Assembly (NCBI GenBank): GCA_013112725.1
Contig: JABFFZ010000037.1
Location: 1 to 50,541, forward strand
Direction of reading: 5' to 3'
Source of the DNA: Chloroflexota bacterium
GTDB lineage: Bacteria > Chloroflexota > Anaerolineae > Promineifilales > Promineifilaceae
DNA: 50,541 nt
Positions 8,935 through 17,280 of the stretch are shown here, piece by piece. Positions within the stretch are counted from its first letter, which is position 1. Every line of letters starts with the position of its first letter. The notes under the pieces were generated by a model. The model searched no databases. It saw only the letters and a list, made by a program, of their open reading frames with translations, and was not told the DNA's origin. The translations under genes were made by a program, and so were the position numbers.

Positions 8935-8970
8935 CATCCGTTTAACTTTTCCAAAAAAGCTGAACGGATG
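8935..8970. repeat. Inverted repeat upstream of the GH63 gene
   Basis: CATCCGTT and AACGGATG form 8-bp arms (extended by imperfect pairs) around an A/T-rich loop, 31 bp before the glucosidase start. It could be an operator or a second terminator; no U-tract follows, so an operator is slightly favoured. Confidence 0.4.
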
Positions 8971-9000
8971 TCTTAGCTGATCTACGTGGAGTATTCAACC

Positions 9001-11646
9001 ATGTCCCTGACAGTCGAACAGCAACGCCTCCTGGCCCACCGCCAGCAAAAAACCAACTGGAAACTATGGGGGCCTTACCTGAGCGAACGTGCCTGGGGCA
9101 CGGTGCGCGAAGATTACAGTGCCTATGGTACCGCCTGGGATTATTTTCCCCACGACCACGCCCGCAGCCGCGCCTATCGCTGGAACGAAGATGGGCTGGC
9201 AGGCATCAGCGACCGTCAGCAGTTCCTCTGTTTTGCCTGGGCGCTGTGGAACGGCCGTGATCCCATCCTCAAAGAGCGCCTGTTTGGCCTCACCGGGCCA
9301 GAAGGCAACCATGGCGAGGATGTGAAAGAGGCGTATTTCTACCTGGACAGCAGCCCCACGCACAGCTATATGAAGATGCTGTACAAATATCCGCAGGTAG
9401 CTTTTCCGTATGGCGAATTGGTGGCGCAAAACGGCCGTCGCACCCGCCATGAGCCAGAGTATGAATTGTGGGATACGGGGGTGTTTCATGAAAATCGTTA
9501 CTTTGACATCACCATCGAATATGCCAAAGCCGACGAAAACGACATCCTCATCCGCCTGACGGCCGTTAATCGCGGGCCAGAAACGGCCGTTCTCACCCTG
9601 CTGCCCACCCTCTGGTTCCGCAACACCTGGACATGGGGCTACGATAAGGGGCCAATGGGCTACGTGGCCGGCAAACCGCGCCTTTGGGCCGATGGTGACA
9701 GCCGCATCATGGCCGATCACCCCGTCTTAGGCCATTATACCCTGCACGCCGAAAACCCGGCCAGCCTGCTCTTCACCGAAAACGAAACCAACGCCGAACG
9801 GCTCTTTGGTGTGCCCAACGCCACCCCCTACGTCAAAGACGCTTTCCATCGCGCCCTCATTTACGGCGAAAGCGGCGCGGTCAACCCGGCGCAAGAAGGG
9901 ACGAAAGCGGCCGTCCATTACCAGTTGACCATTCCAGCGGGGGAAACGGCCGTTCGCCGCCTGCGTCTCACTCCCCACCCCAATACCGCCCCTTTCAACG
10001 ACTTTGACGCTCTTTTTGCCCAACGGCTGGCCGAAACCGACGCATTTTACGCCGCCATCCAGCCATCCAGCCTCAGCGAGGACGAAAAACGGGTGCAGCG
10101 GCAGGCGTGGGCCGGCATGTTATGGTCAAAACAACTGTACTATTACGACGTGGAACAATGGCTGGATGGCGACCCGGCCGGGCCGCCGCCGCCTGCTGAA
10201 CGACAAAACGGCCGTAACCACAACTGGGCGCATCTCAACAACTTCGACATCCTCTCCATGCCCGACAAATGGGAATACCCCTGGTATGCCGCCTGGGATT
10301 TAGCCTTTCATGCGCTGCCCCTAGCCCAAATTGACCCCGATTTTGCCAAGCGCCAGCTCATCCTCATGACCCGCGAATGGTACATGCACCCCAACGGCCA
10401 ACTCCCCGCCTACGAATGGGCGTTCGGCGACGTGAATCCGCCCGTGCATGCCTGGGCGGTTTGGCGGGTGTACCAGATGGATGCGGCGCAAAACGGCCGT
10501 GCCGACCGCCCCTTCCTCGAAGCCGTTTTCCACAAACTGCTGCTCAACTTTACCTGGTGGGTGAATCGCAAGGACGCAGACGGCCGTAACGTCTTCCAGG
10601 GCGGTTTTTTGGGGCTGGACAACATCAGCCTCTTCGACCGCAGCGCCGCGCTGCCCACCGGCGGCCATCTCGACCAATCCGACGGCACGGCGTGGATGGG
10701 CTTCTTCAGCCTCACCATGCTGCGCATCGCCCTGGAACTGGCCCGCGAAAACCCCGTCTACCAGGATTTAGCCACCAAATTTTTCGAGCATTTCCTGGCC
10801 ATTGCCACCGCCATGAGCCGGGGCTTTGGCGGGGAAGGGTTGTGGGACGAGGAAGACGGCTTTTATTACGATGTGCTGCATTTGCCCGATGGCTTATTCT
10901 ATCCGCTCAAAGTGCGCTCCCTGGTGGGCCTCATGCCGCTTATTGCCGTTGAAGTTCTCGATGCCGAGATGCTGGCGCAAATGCCCGACTTCCGGCGGCG
11001 CATGGCCTGGTTCCTGCAAAATCGTCCCCATCTCAGCGGCAATATCATGTGTAGTCTGGATGAAACAAGCGGCCAGGAGCGCCACATTGTGGATATTGTC
11101 ACCCCGGAACGGCTGCGGCGCGTTCTGGGCTACCTGCTGGACGAAAATGAGTTCCTCTCCCCCTACGGCATCCGCTCCCTCTCCAAAATTCACCAGACAC
11201 CGTACCAGGTTCACGTGGGCGGCCAGACATTCCACATCGCTTATGAACCGGGCGAATCGCAGAGTGACCTCTTTGGCGGCAACTCCAACTGGCGCGGCCC
11301 GGTCTGGTTCCCCATCAACTACCTGCTTATCGAATCGCTGCACAAGCACCACCACTATTACGGTGATGAGTTCAAAGTTGCTTTTCCCACCGGTTCGGGC
11401 AACCTTTTGAACCTGAAAGAAGTGGCAGGGGAACTAACCAGGCGCCTGGTAGGGTTGTTTTTGCCGGATGGGGCGGGGCAACGGCCGTTTGCCGCCCACA
11501 TCCCTCCCTTTCAACAAGACCCCCACTGGCGCGATCTGCTCCTCTTCCACGAATATTTCCACGGTGACAGTGGCGCCGGGTTGGGCGCAAGCCATCAAAC
11601 CGGCTGGACGGGGTTGGCAGCGTCTTTGTTTGGGCAACCAGCGTAA
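9001..11646 (+). CDS. GH63-family glucosidase / MGH1-like glycoside hydrolase
   Basis: The 881-residue protein, without signal peptide, opens with [21 protein letters not shown] and [24 protein letters not shown], the N-terminal signature of bacterial 'glucosidase' GH63 proteins. The C-terminal (alpha/alpha)6 part has [44 protein letters not shown] and [14 protein letters not shown]. Acidic residues in the AFGDVNPP region and in WDEEDGF are candidates for catalysis. Relatives hydrolyse glucosyl or mannosyl glycerate or other alpha-glucosides. ATG at 9001 is preferred over the GTG at 8986. Nearby glycogen-binding and pentose-phosphate genes fit intracellular carbon-reserve use. Confidence 0.9.
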   Translation: MSLTVEQQRLLAHRQQKTNWKLWGPYLSERAWGTVREDYSAYGTAWDYFPHDHARSRAYRWNEDGLAGISDRQQFLCFAWALWNGRDPILKERLFGLTGPEGNHGEDVKEAYFYLDSSPTHSYMKMLYKYPQVAFPYGELVAQNGRRTRHEPEYELWDTGVFHENRYFDITIEYAKADENDILIRLTAVNRGPETAVLTLLPTLWFRNTWTWGYDKGPMGYVAGKPRLWADGDSRIMADHPVLGHYTLHAENPASLLFTENETNAERLFGVPNATPYVKDAFHRALIYGESGAVNPAQEGTKAAVHYQLTIPAGETAVRRLRLTPHPNTAPFNDFDALFAQRLAETDAFYAAIQPSSLSEDEKRVQRQAWAGMLWSKQLYYYDVEQWLDGDPAGPPPPAERQNGRNHNWAHLNNFDILSMPDKWEYPWYAAWDLAFHALPLAQIDPDFAKRQLILMTREWYMHPNGQLPAYEWAFGDVNPPVHAWAVWRVYQMDAAQNGRADRPFLEAVFHKLLLNFTWWVNRKDADGRNVFQGGFLGLDNISLFDRSAALPTGGHLDQSDGTAWMGFFSLTMLRIALELARENPVYQDLATKFFEHFLAIATAMSRGFGGEGLWDEEDGFYYDVLHLPDGLFYPLKVRSLVGLMPLIAVEVLDAEMLAQMPDFRRRMAWFLQNRPHLSGNIMCSLDETSGQERHIVDIVTPERLRRVLGYLLDENEFLSPYGIRSLSKIHQTPYQVHVGGQTFHIAYEPGESQSDLFGGNSNWRGPVWFPINYLLIESLHKHHHYYGDEFKVAFPTGSGNLLNLKEVAGELTRRLVGLFLPDGAGQRPFAAHIPPFQQDPHWRDLLLFHEYFHGDSGAGLGASHQTGWTGLAASLFGQPA

Positions 11647-11697
11647 CTATTCCGTCACCAATCCGTTCCCGCCCCGCGCTCCTCGCCAGCCTATACT
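11643..11697 (+). promoter_or_regulatory. 11-bp direct-repeat promoter element (copy 4)
   Basis: GTAACTATTCC, GTCACCAATCC, GTTCCC, 21 bp, TATACT: the copy with the best -10. It overlaps the GH63 stop codon. This copy has no ACGGCCGT in its spacer. The next gene starts 70 bp downstream. Confidence 0.75.
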
Positions 11698-11766
11698 GAT
11701 GCCATTCACTGAAGCAACAACAAAGTGAATAAAGTTATCCGTTTAGCTAACAAGGAGATAAAGAAA

Positions 11767-12204
11767 ATGACTGCATTAACCGCACCAAAAGTTTCAACCG
11801 CCTCTTCCCTCAAGGCTGGCATTGCCGCCGGTCTCATTGGTGGTCTCGTCTTTGGCATGATGATGGCGATGATGGGCATGCTGCCGATGGTCGGCATGTT
11901 GGTGGGCACAGACAGCGCCATCGTGGGTTTCATCGTCCACATGGGCATCAGCGCCACCATTGGGGCTATTTACGGGTTGGTCGCTGCCCGCCTGCCGCAG
12001 AGTACTGTGGCTACGGCCGTTGCCGGCATCGTCAATGGCATCGTCTGGTGGGTTCTGGGCGCCCTCATTCTCATGCCGTTCCTGTTGGGCATGACCAGCA
12101 TGATCTTTGTTATCGGCCAGGACCAATGGTTCAGCCTGATGGGCCACATCATCTTTGGCCTTGTTACCGCCTTTGCCTTTGTCCCCTTAAGCAAACGCCT
12201 CTAA
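11767..12204 (+). CDS. Met-rich integral membrane protein, function unknown
   Basis: A 145-residue protein with a short polar N-terminus (MTALTAPKVSTASSLKAG) and four hydrophobic helices: GIAAGLIGGLVFGMMMAMMGM, an Ile/Val segment around GFIVHMGISATIGAIYG, VAGIVNGIVWWVLGALIL, and a final HIIFGLVTAFAFV. The HIIFGLV block is close to HVIFGLVVAL at the end of the protein at 8388, and both share the same promoter type and similar length, so they may be distant paralogues. AAGGAG precedes the ATG at 11767. Function unknown. Confidence 0.75.
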   Translation: MTALTAPKVSTASSLKAGIAAGLIGGLVFGMMMAMMGMLPMVGMLVGTDSAIVGFIVHMGISATIGAIYGLVAARLPQSTVATAVAGIVNGIVWWVLGALILMPFLLGMTSMIFVIGQDQWFSLMGHIIFGLVTAFAFVPLSKRL

Positions 12205-12230
12205 GCATCCGCAGTAATCCATCACTTGCC

Positions 12231-12265
12231 GGTAGATTGGCGGCCACCTGAGCCGCCAATCTACC
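12231..12265. terminator. Strong hairpin between convergent genes
   Basis: GGTAGATTGGCGGC and GCCGCCAATCTACC form a perfect 14-bp stem with a 7-nt loop. It sits in the 90-bp gap between the converging Met-rich protein and HAD genes. There is no long U-run, so it is either a bidirectional terminator or a mobile palindrome. Confidence 0.55.
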
Positions 12266-12294
12266 ATGTTTCTTATTGTGGCCGGCGTAAATTG

Positions 12295-12963
12295 TTACGG
12301 AAGCAATTGCCCGGCAACAGCCAGCAAATCAGGGCCGATAATGTCGGGAATTTCAGCCGTACCGCCCAAGATCATGCCCGGACGGGCCACAAAAGCAGCC
12401 GTCGCCCCGGCGCGAATCGCCCCGGTTACATCCCAATCATGCGCGGCAATCAGGCGCATGTGGTTGATAGGAACTCCCAACTGGTCGGCCACAAAGTGGT
12501 ACGCCTCTGGCGCCGGCTTAAACAACTGCACGGCCTCTACCGAAAATTGGCACTCGAAGAAATCGGTTAGACCGGCATGGGCCAACTGGCTGGCCTGGGC
12601 GGCCGGCGCAGAATTGGTCAGCGTCACCAGGCGATAACCGGCGTCTCGCAGCCGCGTGAGCGCCGGGATTACGTCGGGGTAGGGAGGCAGGCGCAGCATT
12701 GTACCCAGGATGTCGTCTTGCACGGCCGTGTCTAATTCCAACCCCTGTTTGCGCGCCGTTGTCACCAGGGCATCCCGGCCCAACGCCGCAAAGGGCCGGT
12801 ACGTGCGTGTCACCGTGGCCACCAGCGACAGGCGCAGCATCAGGCCAAACCACTCCCCCATCACCCGTTTATCGCCAAACAGCCGCTCAAAGTGGGGCTG
12901 CAAAGCCCGCAAATCCAACATTGTTTCGTTCACATCAAACACAAGAATTTCTGGCTTTTTCAT
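12295..12963 (-). CDS. Haloacid dehalogenase type II-like hydrolase
   Basis: About 222 residues. The nucleophile motif is LVFDVNETMLDL (first Asp). Motif II is VTLTNSAPAAQ, the conserved Lys is in LFKPAPEAYHF, and motif III is LIAAHDWDVTGAIRAG. The FDVNETLLD-type start and AHxWD motif are typical of the L-2-haloacid dehalogenase group rather than of sugar phosphatases. The substrate in vivo is uncertain, because many members act on other halo- or phospho-compounds. The ATG at 12963 is chosen; a GTG lies three codons upstream. No clear SD. It is convergent with the membrane protein gene and divergent from the glycogen-binding gene. Confidence 0.85.
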   Translation of the reverse strand: MKKPEILVFDVNETMLDLRALQPHFERLFGDKRVMGEWFGLMLRLSLVATVTRTYRPFAALGRDALVTTARKQGLELDTAVQDDILGTMLRLPPYPDVIPALTRLRDAGYRLVTLTNSAPAAQASQLAHAGLTDFFECQFSVEAVQLFKPAPEAYHFVADQLGVPINHMRLIAAHDWDVTGAIRAGATAAFVARPGMILGGTAEIPDIIGPDLLAVAGQLLP

Positions 12964-12967
12964 AAGC

Positions 12968-13022
12968 GTCACTATTCCGTAACTGAATGGTTTCCGGGAA
13001 ACGGCCGTTTCCCGCCTACACT
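12968..13022 (+). promoter_or_regulatory. 11-bp direct-repeat promoter element (copy 5)
   Basis: GTCACTATTCC, GTAACTGAATG, GTTTCC, 21 bp, TACACT, with ACGGCCGT five bases after GTTTCC. It lies between divergent genes and points to the glycogen-binding-domain gene 49 bp downstream. Confidence 0.75.
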
Positions 13023-13070
13023 TACCCTGACCACTTTAAGCAGTTTATACCTCAAAAACAGGAGGAAATC

Positions 13071-13424
13071 ATGTTAAGCAAACAAATTGTCAAGTCACGC
13101 CAGGTCGTGAAAGTAACCTTTGCCATGCCTCAGGCGCAACTGCCAGAGGGCATGGAGGTGTCATCCATTTACGTAGTAGGCGAGTTTAATGATTGGGACG
13201 AAACGGCCGTGCCCCTCAAGTATCACAAAAAAGACAAAACCTACCGTGCCGCCCTCGAACTGGAACCGGACCGCACCTACCAGTTCCGTTATCTCATCAA
13301 CGGCGACACCTGGTGCAACGACTGGGCCGCCGATGAATACACGCCCAACAACCTCGGTCAAGACAATTGCATCGTCATCACGCCGGGCATTGAAGCCGAT
13401 TCAAATGGAGAAAGCAGTAACTGA
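13071..13424 (+). CDS. Stand-alone glycogen-binding (CBM48/isoamylase N-terminal) domain protein
   Basis: A 117-residue protein. After a short lead comes VKVTFAMP, then SSIYVVGEFNDWDETAVPLKY, YRAALELEPDRTYQFRYLING and DEYTPNNLGQDNCIV. GEFNDW and the YQFRYLING strand are hallmarks of the CBM48/AMPK-beta glycogen-binding fold. No catalytic domain is attached, so it probably targets another protein to alpha-glucan or senses it. AGGAGG lies upstream of ATG 13071. It has its own copy of the repeat promoter, which links carbohydrate reserve handling to the putative regulon. Confidence 0.85.
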   Translation: MLSKQIVKSRQVVKVTFAMPQAQLPEGMEVSSIYVVGEFNDWDETAVPLKYHKKDKTYRAALELEPDRTYQFRYLINGDTWCNDWAADEYTPNNLGQDNCIVITPGIEADSNGESSN

Positions 13425-13473
13425 GCTTCCCCAGCTGCACAAACCGCTCTTTAGCAACTTCCCCTCATGTAGA

Positions 13474-13502
13474 CTTGAGCCAATCTTCAAGATTGGCTCA
13501 AG
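13474..13502. repeat. Perfect palindromic hairpin (CTTGAGCC... type)
   Basis: CTTGAGCCAATCTT and AAGATTGGCTCAAG form a 14-bp perfect stem around one C. It could terminate the glycogen-binding gene, but no U-tract follows; it looks like a dispersed palindromic element. Confidence 0.6.
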
Positions 13503-13523
13503 CCTACGCCACCTATCAAATCC

Positions 13524-13539
13524 GGCGATTTTAATCGCC
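13524..13539. repeat. Short palindrome GGCGATT-tt-AATCGCC
   Basis: A 7-bp perfect stem with a 2-nt loop, followed by a second AATCGCC half. It lies just before the DsrE-like gene. Confidence 0.4.
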
Positions 13540-13570
13540 ACTTTTAATCGCCACAAGGAAAAGTAATTTC

Positions 13571-13927
13571 ATGATCAAAATAGCCCTTGTTATCCTCTCA
13601 GAAATCGAAACTCACGAAGGCTTAGGCCGTGTGGTCAACGCCCTGCAAACCGCCCGCGAATTCAAGGAAGCGGGCGACGACGTACAAATCATTTTCGATG
13701 GCGGCGGCGCCGCAGCGGCCGTCGCCCTGGCCGACCCCACCGACCAGCGCCATCAAGTTTACGCCCAGGTTGCTGACAAAGTGGTTGGCCTCTGCCGTTA
13801 CTGCGCCAAAGCATTCGGCGCTTACGACAAAGCGGAAGCGCTGGGTTTGCCCTTCCTCTCCGAATACCATCAGCATCCCAGCCTGCGCTCCCGTGTCGCC
13901 GATGGGTATCAGATCATTACTTTTTAA
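13571..13927 (+). CDS. DsrE-like family protein
   Basis: The 118-residue protein has a DsrE/F-like fold signature: IALVILSEIETHEGLGRVVNAL, then AREFKEAGDDVQIIFDGGGA, and a closing GYQIITF. A Cys pair is present in VVGLCRYCAKAFGAYD (CRYC), in the position where DsrE-type proteins carry sulfur-relay cysteines. A role in sulfur or thiol handling is plausible but unproven. The ATG at 13571 follows CAAGGAAAAG. A DsbA-like thiol oxidoreductase lies directly downstream. Confidence 0.75.
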   Translation: MIKIALVILSEIETHEGLGRVVNALQTAREFKEAGDDVQIIFDGGGAAAAVALADPTDQRHQVYAQVADKVVGLCRYCAKAFGAYDKAEALGLPFLSEYHQHPSLRSRVADGYQIITF

Positions 13928-13981
13928 GTGATACGTGATGCGTGATGCGTGTGGTCTCTTTGGTCACACATCACGTATCAC
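13928..13981. repeat. Inverted repeat with GTGATRCGTGATG motif
   Basis: The 13-bp arms GTGATACGTGATG and CATCACGTATCAC are separated by 28 bp, and the left arm is followed by further GCGTGATG units. Related text (CACGTATCACGCATG) occurs at 24031. Dispersed intergenic repeat; it may also act as a transcription attenuator. Confidence 0.6.
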
Positions 13982-13998
13982 GCCCCTTTGAAAAGGTT

Positions 13999-14673
13999 AT
14001 GAATAAACACTCCTCCCGCAAAGAGAAAAAGCAAGCCGCCCGCGCCCAGGCATCGCGCCAAAAAATGATGCGCTTCGGCGGCCTGGCAGTCATCATCCTC
14101 ATGGTCATCATTGGCCTCATTGGTTGGGGCAATATGGATGAATCAGCAGCCGGTGAAACGGCCGTTCACACGGCCCCCCTCCTCGACGGCCCGGCCGACG
14201 CCCCCATCAAGGTTGTCGAATACGCCGACCTCACCTGCTCCTCTTGCCGCCAATGGCACAACACGGGCATCAAAGAGCAGTTGCGCGCCGATTTTGGCAA
14301 CCAGATCAGCTTTGAGTATCGCCACTTCCCGGTCATTACCGCCGCCTCACCCCGCTGGGCTGAAGCGGCACAGTGCGCCGCCGAACAAGAATTATTTTGG
14401 CCGTTTCATGACTACATCTACGAAAACTTAGAGCCATATCCCACCGTTAATGATGCCCGCTTGCAAGAAATCGCTGCCGCCATCGGCCTGGAAAGCGAAT
14501 CATTTGAGAGTTGTTTGGCGTCGGGGCGGTATGACAAATTTGTAGTTGATGCCATCCAGCGCGCGCAGCGGGACGGCGTGCGCGGGACACCCACCTTTTT
14601 GATCAACGGCCAGCCGGTTTTCCCATCTTACGAGGCGATGGCGGCCACCATCAACAATCTATCAGGCAATTAG
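13999..14673 (+). CDS. Membrane-anchored DsbA-like thiol-disulfide oxidoreductase
   Basis: About 224 residues. A basic N-terminus (MNKHSSRKEKKQAARAQASR) precedes one membrane segment (FGGLAVIILMVIIGLIGWG), which leaves the catalytic domain outside. Thioredoxin-fold features are VVEYADLTCSSCRQW (active site CSSC), a helical insertion (AQCAAEQELFWPFHDYIYEN) and cis-Pro in GVRGTPTFLINGQPV. This matches the DsbA-like 'Thioredoxin_4' group. ATG 13999 follows AAAAGG; the longer frame to 13942 runs through the upstream repeat and is rejected. It probably oxidises or isomerises disulfides in exported proteins. Confidence 0.9.
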   Translation: MNKHSSRKEKKQAARAQASRQKMMRFGGLAVIILMVIIGLIGWGNMDESAAGETAVHTAPLLDGPADAPIKVVEYADLTCSSCRQWHNTGIKEQLRADFGNQISFEYRHFPVITAASPRWAEAAQCAAEQELFWPFHDYIYENLEPYPTVNDARLQEIAAAIGLESESFESCLASGRYDKFVVDAIQRAQRDGVRGTPTFLINGQPVFPSYEAMAATINNLSGN

Positions 14674-14702
14674 CCGAAAACAGAGTGAGTGATGGGCAGA
14701 GA

Positions 14703-14732
14703 ACCAAAAAGAGTACTCGCTGCCTTTTTGGT
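14703..14732. terminator. Likely terminator hairpin between convergent genes
   Basis: ACCAAAAAG and CTTTTTGGT form 9-bp arms with a 12-nt loop, in the gap between the converging DsbA-like and NTPase genes. The stem is A/U-rich, so it is moderate evidence. Confidence 0.4.
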
Positions 14733-14849
14733 GCCGTCGCGTTCTATCTCCCAATTCATCATTCGTGTGGATACTGCATTTTTCTTGTCTGGCTGAGCCA
14801 GTTATGGGCTGCTCCCAGGCGTAACCATTCGGTCACCAACGGCCGTTCC

Positions 14850-15395
14850 CTACCCCATCCCCTGCCACAAAACCTGCGCCTGCTGGATGGGCGACATCGT
14901 TCCTGCCAGATCAATCACCTGCGCAATGGGCAGCGTTTTCTGCGCCGCTGCTACCAGCTCAGGGCGGATAACGACAACGCCCTGACGATAATTGCCCAAA
15001 CGAAGCCAAGCAAGCCCGTTCACCCAGCCAGACCCATGAAGCAGTTCCAGTGGACCTAACTCGTCCACAATCAACAAGTCGCACGGCACGGCCGTAGCCA
15101 GGACTGCATTGCCCCAATCCAGTACAGCGCGATCAAAAAGCCAACGCCCAAAGCGCAGATAAGCAGCGTCGTCGCCGCTCTCCGATGCATTGACGGCGGA
15201 CTGAGCCAGCAGGCGTGTTTCGCCACTTTGCAAATCCTCGGCCATAATGCCCGTTTTCAGACCATCGGTGACAACGGCCGGTGACAACAGCCCGGCCACA
15301 GCCCAATTGGCGGCGCGGGCCTGAGCGATAAGGGTCTGGCAAGCGGTTGTTTTGCCCGCACCACGCGGCCCGGTCAGGGCGATCAGATGGCTCAT
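14850..15395 (-). CDS. THEP1-like P-loop NTPase / nucleotide-binding protein
   Basis: About 181 residues with Walker A GPRGAGKTTACQTL and Walker B LLIVDELGPLEL; the DELGPLE block is typical of THEP1/NTPase_1 proteins. The ATG at 15395 overlaps the end of the ABC ATPase gene by 4 bp, so it is the last gene of the importer operon. The role of such NTPases next to metal or cofactor importers is unknown; involvement in molybdenum- or cofactor-related processing has been suggested for relatives (DUF2478), and here it is only inference. Confidence 0.8.
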   Translation of the reverse strand: MSHLIALTGPRGAGKTTACQTLIAQARAANWAVAGLLSPAVVTDGLKTGIMAEDLQSGETRLLAQSAVNASESGDDAAYLRFGRWLFDRAVLDWGNAVLATAVPCDLLIVDELGPLELLHGSGWVNGLAWLRLGNYRQGVVVIRPELVAAAQKTLPIAQVIDLAGTMSPIQQAQVLWQGMG

Positions 15396-16198
15396 GTCCA
15401 CAACACCCGTTTGCGCCCATCTACTTCAATCAGGCGAATAGGGAGTTGATACAGGCGGCTCAGGGCGTCGGCCGTGAGTACCTGACCCACGGGGCCAAAC
15501 TGCGGCGCAGCGCCTGCTGCCATCAGCAGCGCGTCGTCGGCCACTGCCAGAGCCACATCCGGCTCGTGGTTGGTCATCAATAGGGTGACACCCATGTCGC
15601 GCAGGCGGCGCATGATGTCAATCAGGCGCGCCTTGTTGTGCAAATCGAGGTGGGCGGTCGGTTCGTCCAGCAGCAGCAGGCGGGGGGCGTTGTCCGGCAA
15701 CTGCCCATTGGTCGGTGAAATTTGCGCCAGCGCCCGCGCCAGCAGCATCAGTTGGCGCTCCCCGCCGGATAGTTGTGGCACAGGACGCCGAGCCAGAACG
15801 CCAATGCCAACCTGTTCCAAAGCATGATGGGCTATCTCGATATCAACGGCCGTTGGCATTCCTAATGGTGGTAAGTGCGGCGCACGTCCCATCAACACAT
15901 ATTCAAGAACCGTATAATCAAACGGGGTATGTTCACTCTGGGGAACCAACGCCATGCGGTGGCCGCGCTCCCGCGCTGAAAACTGTCGTAGCGGCGTGCC
16001 TTGCAGCGCGATTTCGCCAGACCACGCTGTCAACCAGCCCAACAGCAAGGCGAGCAGCGTGGTTTTGCCCGCGCCATTGGCTCCCAAAATGACGGCGATT
16101 CTGCCCGGCTGCAAGGCAAAATTGACATCTTGCAAAACCGGTTGGTCTGAATGGTAGCCAAACGAGAGGTGACGAATGGACAGAATCGGATCGCTCAT
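15392..16198 (-). CDS. ABC importer ATPase, FecE/BtuD type
   Basis: The 268-residue nucleotide-binding subunit has Walker A GANGAGKTT, Q-loop LVPQSEH, signature LSGGERQLMLLARAL, Walker B LLLLDEPTAHLD and H-loop MTNHEPD. It belongs to the metal-chelate (iron-siderophore/cobalamin/molybdate) class. ATG 16198 overlaps the permease stop (ATGA). A short insertion (ISPTNGQLPDNAP) between the signature and Walker B is unusual but does not disrupt motifs. It energises the FecCD-like permease encoded upstream. Confidence 0.92.
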   Translation of the reverse strand: MSDPILSIRHLSFGYHSDQPVLQDVNFALQPGRIAVILGANGAGKTTLLALLLGWLTAWSGEIALQGTPLRQFSARERGHRMALVPQSEHTPFDYTVLEYVLMGRAPHLPPLGMPTAVDIEIAHHALEQVGIGVLARRPVPQLSGGERQLMLLARALAQISPTNGQLPDNAPRLLLLDEPTAHLDLHNKARLIDIMRRLRDMGVTLLMTNHEPDVALAVADDALLMAAGAAPQFGPVGQVLTADALSRLYQLPIRLIEVDGRKRVLWT

Positions 16199-17280
16199 GA
16201 CCGGGGTCTTGTGGGCTGAAAGCTCATTAACAGCAGGAAGATAACCGCGCCAAACAGCGAGGTGAGAATGCCCAGCGGAATTTCTCCGGCGAACAAGGCC
16301 CGCGCCACATTGTCGCATAACATCGTGAAGATACCGCCCAGAAGCATGGCGGCCGGCAGGCTGTAGCGGGTGTCGGCGTGGAAGAGGCGGCGGGCAATGT
16401 GGGGGATGATCAGCCCGACCCATCCGATCATGCCGCTGATGGAGATAAGGGCGGCGGTGGGCAAAACGGCCGCAAAAATCAACAGCCACCGTTCCCGTCC
16501 CGGCGCCACGCCCAGCGAAAACGAGGTCTGCTCATTCAGCGAGAGCAGGTTCAGCCGCCAGCGATACAGGTAAATGATGGTTAAACCAATCACGCTGACG
16601 GGGAGGACGCTCAACAGCTTGGACCAGGTAATACTGGACAGGCTGCCCAACAGCCAGAAGGTAATTTCTTGTAACTGTGTCAGCGGGTCGGCCAGGTATT
16701 TAAGGATGCCCAGCCCGGCCGAAAAAAGGGCAGAAACGGCAATACCGGCCAGCACCAGCCGCAGCACCCAACCGCCAAAACGGAGGCGGCGGGCCAACAG
16801 GTAAGAAATTCCCAACCCCGCCAGGGCAAACAGGCCCGCGCCCACCTGCGTGGCCAGCGCCGCACCGCCTAAGAAAATAATGGCAAAGGCGGCGCCAAAT
16901 GCCGCCCCTTGAGAGACGCCCAAAAAACCGGGTTCGACCAGAGGGTTGCTGAACAACAGTTGAAAAACCATGCCCGCCGCCGCCAGAGTCATACCCAACA
17001 GCACCGCCGTCAGCAGGCGCGGCAGACGCAGGTTGAAAATGAGCCGCTGGGCCAGTTCGTCTTCCATAATCTGATTGGGCGTTATCAGGCCGGGGGCCGG
17101 ATAACGCCCAATCAGCAGGGAAAGCAGGAATAGGACGATCAGCAAAACCGCCAGCAGTGGAATGCTCTGGCGGGGGCTGAGGGTGGGCAGGTTGACGGCA
17201 AACGGCCGTTTGTCAAACGGCCGTTTACTGTATATCGCCCTGAAGCGCGGGAACCATGTTTTGTTCAACAAAAGCGGCAT
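16195..17280 (-). CDS. ABC importer permease, FecCD/BtuC type
   Basis: This is a polytopic protein of about 360 residues. It has the RLPRLLTAVLLGMTLAAAGMVFQLLFSNPL block, GFLGVSQGAAFGA, the coupling-helix region GMIGWVGLIIPHIAR, and a terminal LGILTSLFGAVIFLLLM. These define the BtuC/FecCD family. The start is uncertain: ATG 17280 overlaps the binding-protein gene by 56 bp, and no in-frame start exists just after it. Two ACGGCCGTTT copies lie at this junction and encode KRPFDKRPF, so an octamer insertion may have reshaped the N-terminus. Confidence 0.88.
   Translation of the reverse strand: MPLLLNKTWFPRFRAIYSKRPFDKRPFAVNLPTLSPRQSIPLLAVLLIVLFLLSLLIGRYPAPGLITPNQIMEDELAQRLIFNLRLPRLLTAVLLGMTLAAAGMVFQLLFSNPLVEPGFLGVSQGAAFGAAFAIIFLGGAALATQVGAGLFALAGLGISYLLARRLRFGGWVLRLVLAGIAVSALFSAGLGILKYLADPLTQLQEITFWLLGSLSSITWSKLLSVLPVSVIGLTIIYLYRWRLNLLSLNEQTSFSLGVAPGRERWLLIFAAVLPTAALISISGMIGWVGLIIPHIARRLFHADTRYSLPAAMLLGGIFTMLCDNVARALFAGEIPLGILTSLFGAVIFLLLMSFQPTRPRS

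Noticed and set aside
14820..14880. An eighth copy of the 11-bp-repeat promoter (GTAACCATTCG, GTCACCAACGG, GTTCCC-like)
   Set aside because: The repeats are present but no TATACT-like hexamer lies 21 bp further, and there is no plus-strand gene downstream; it points into the end of the minus-strand NTPase gene. It may be a relic.
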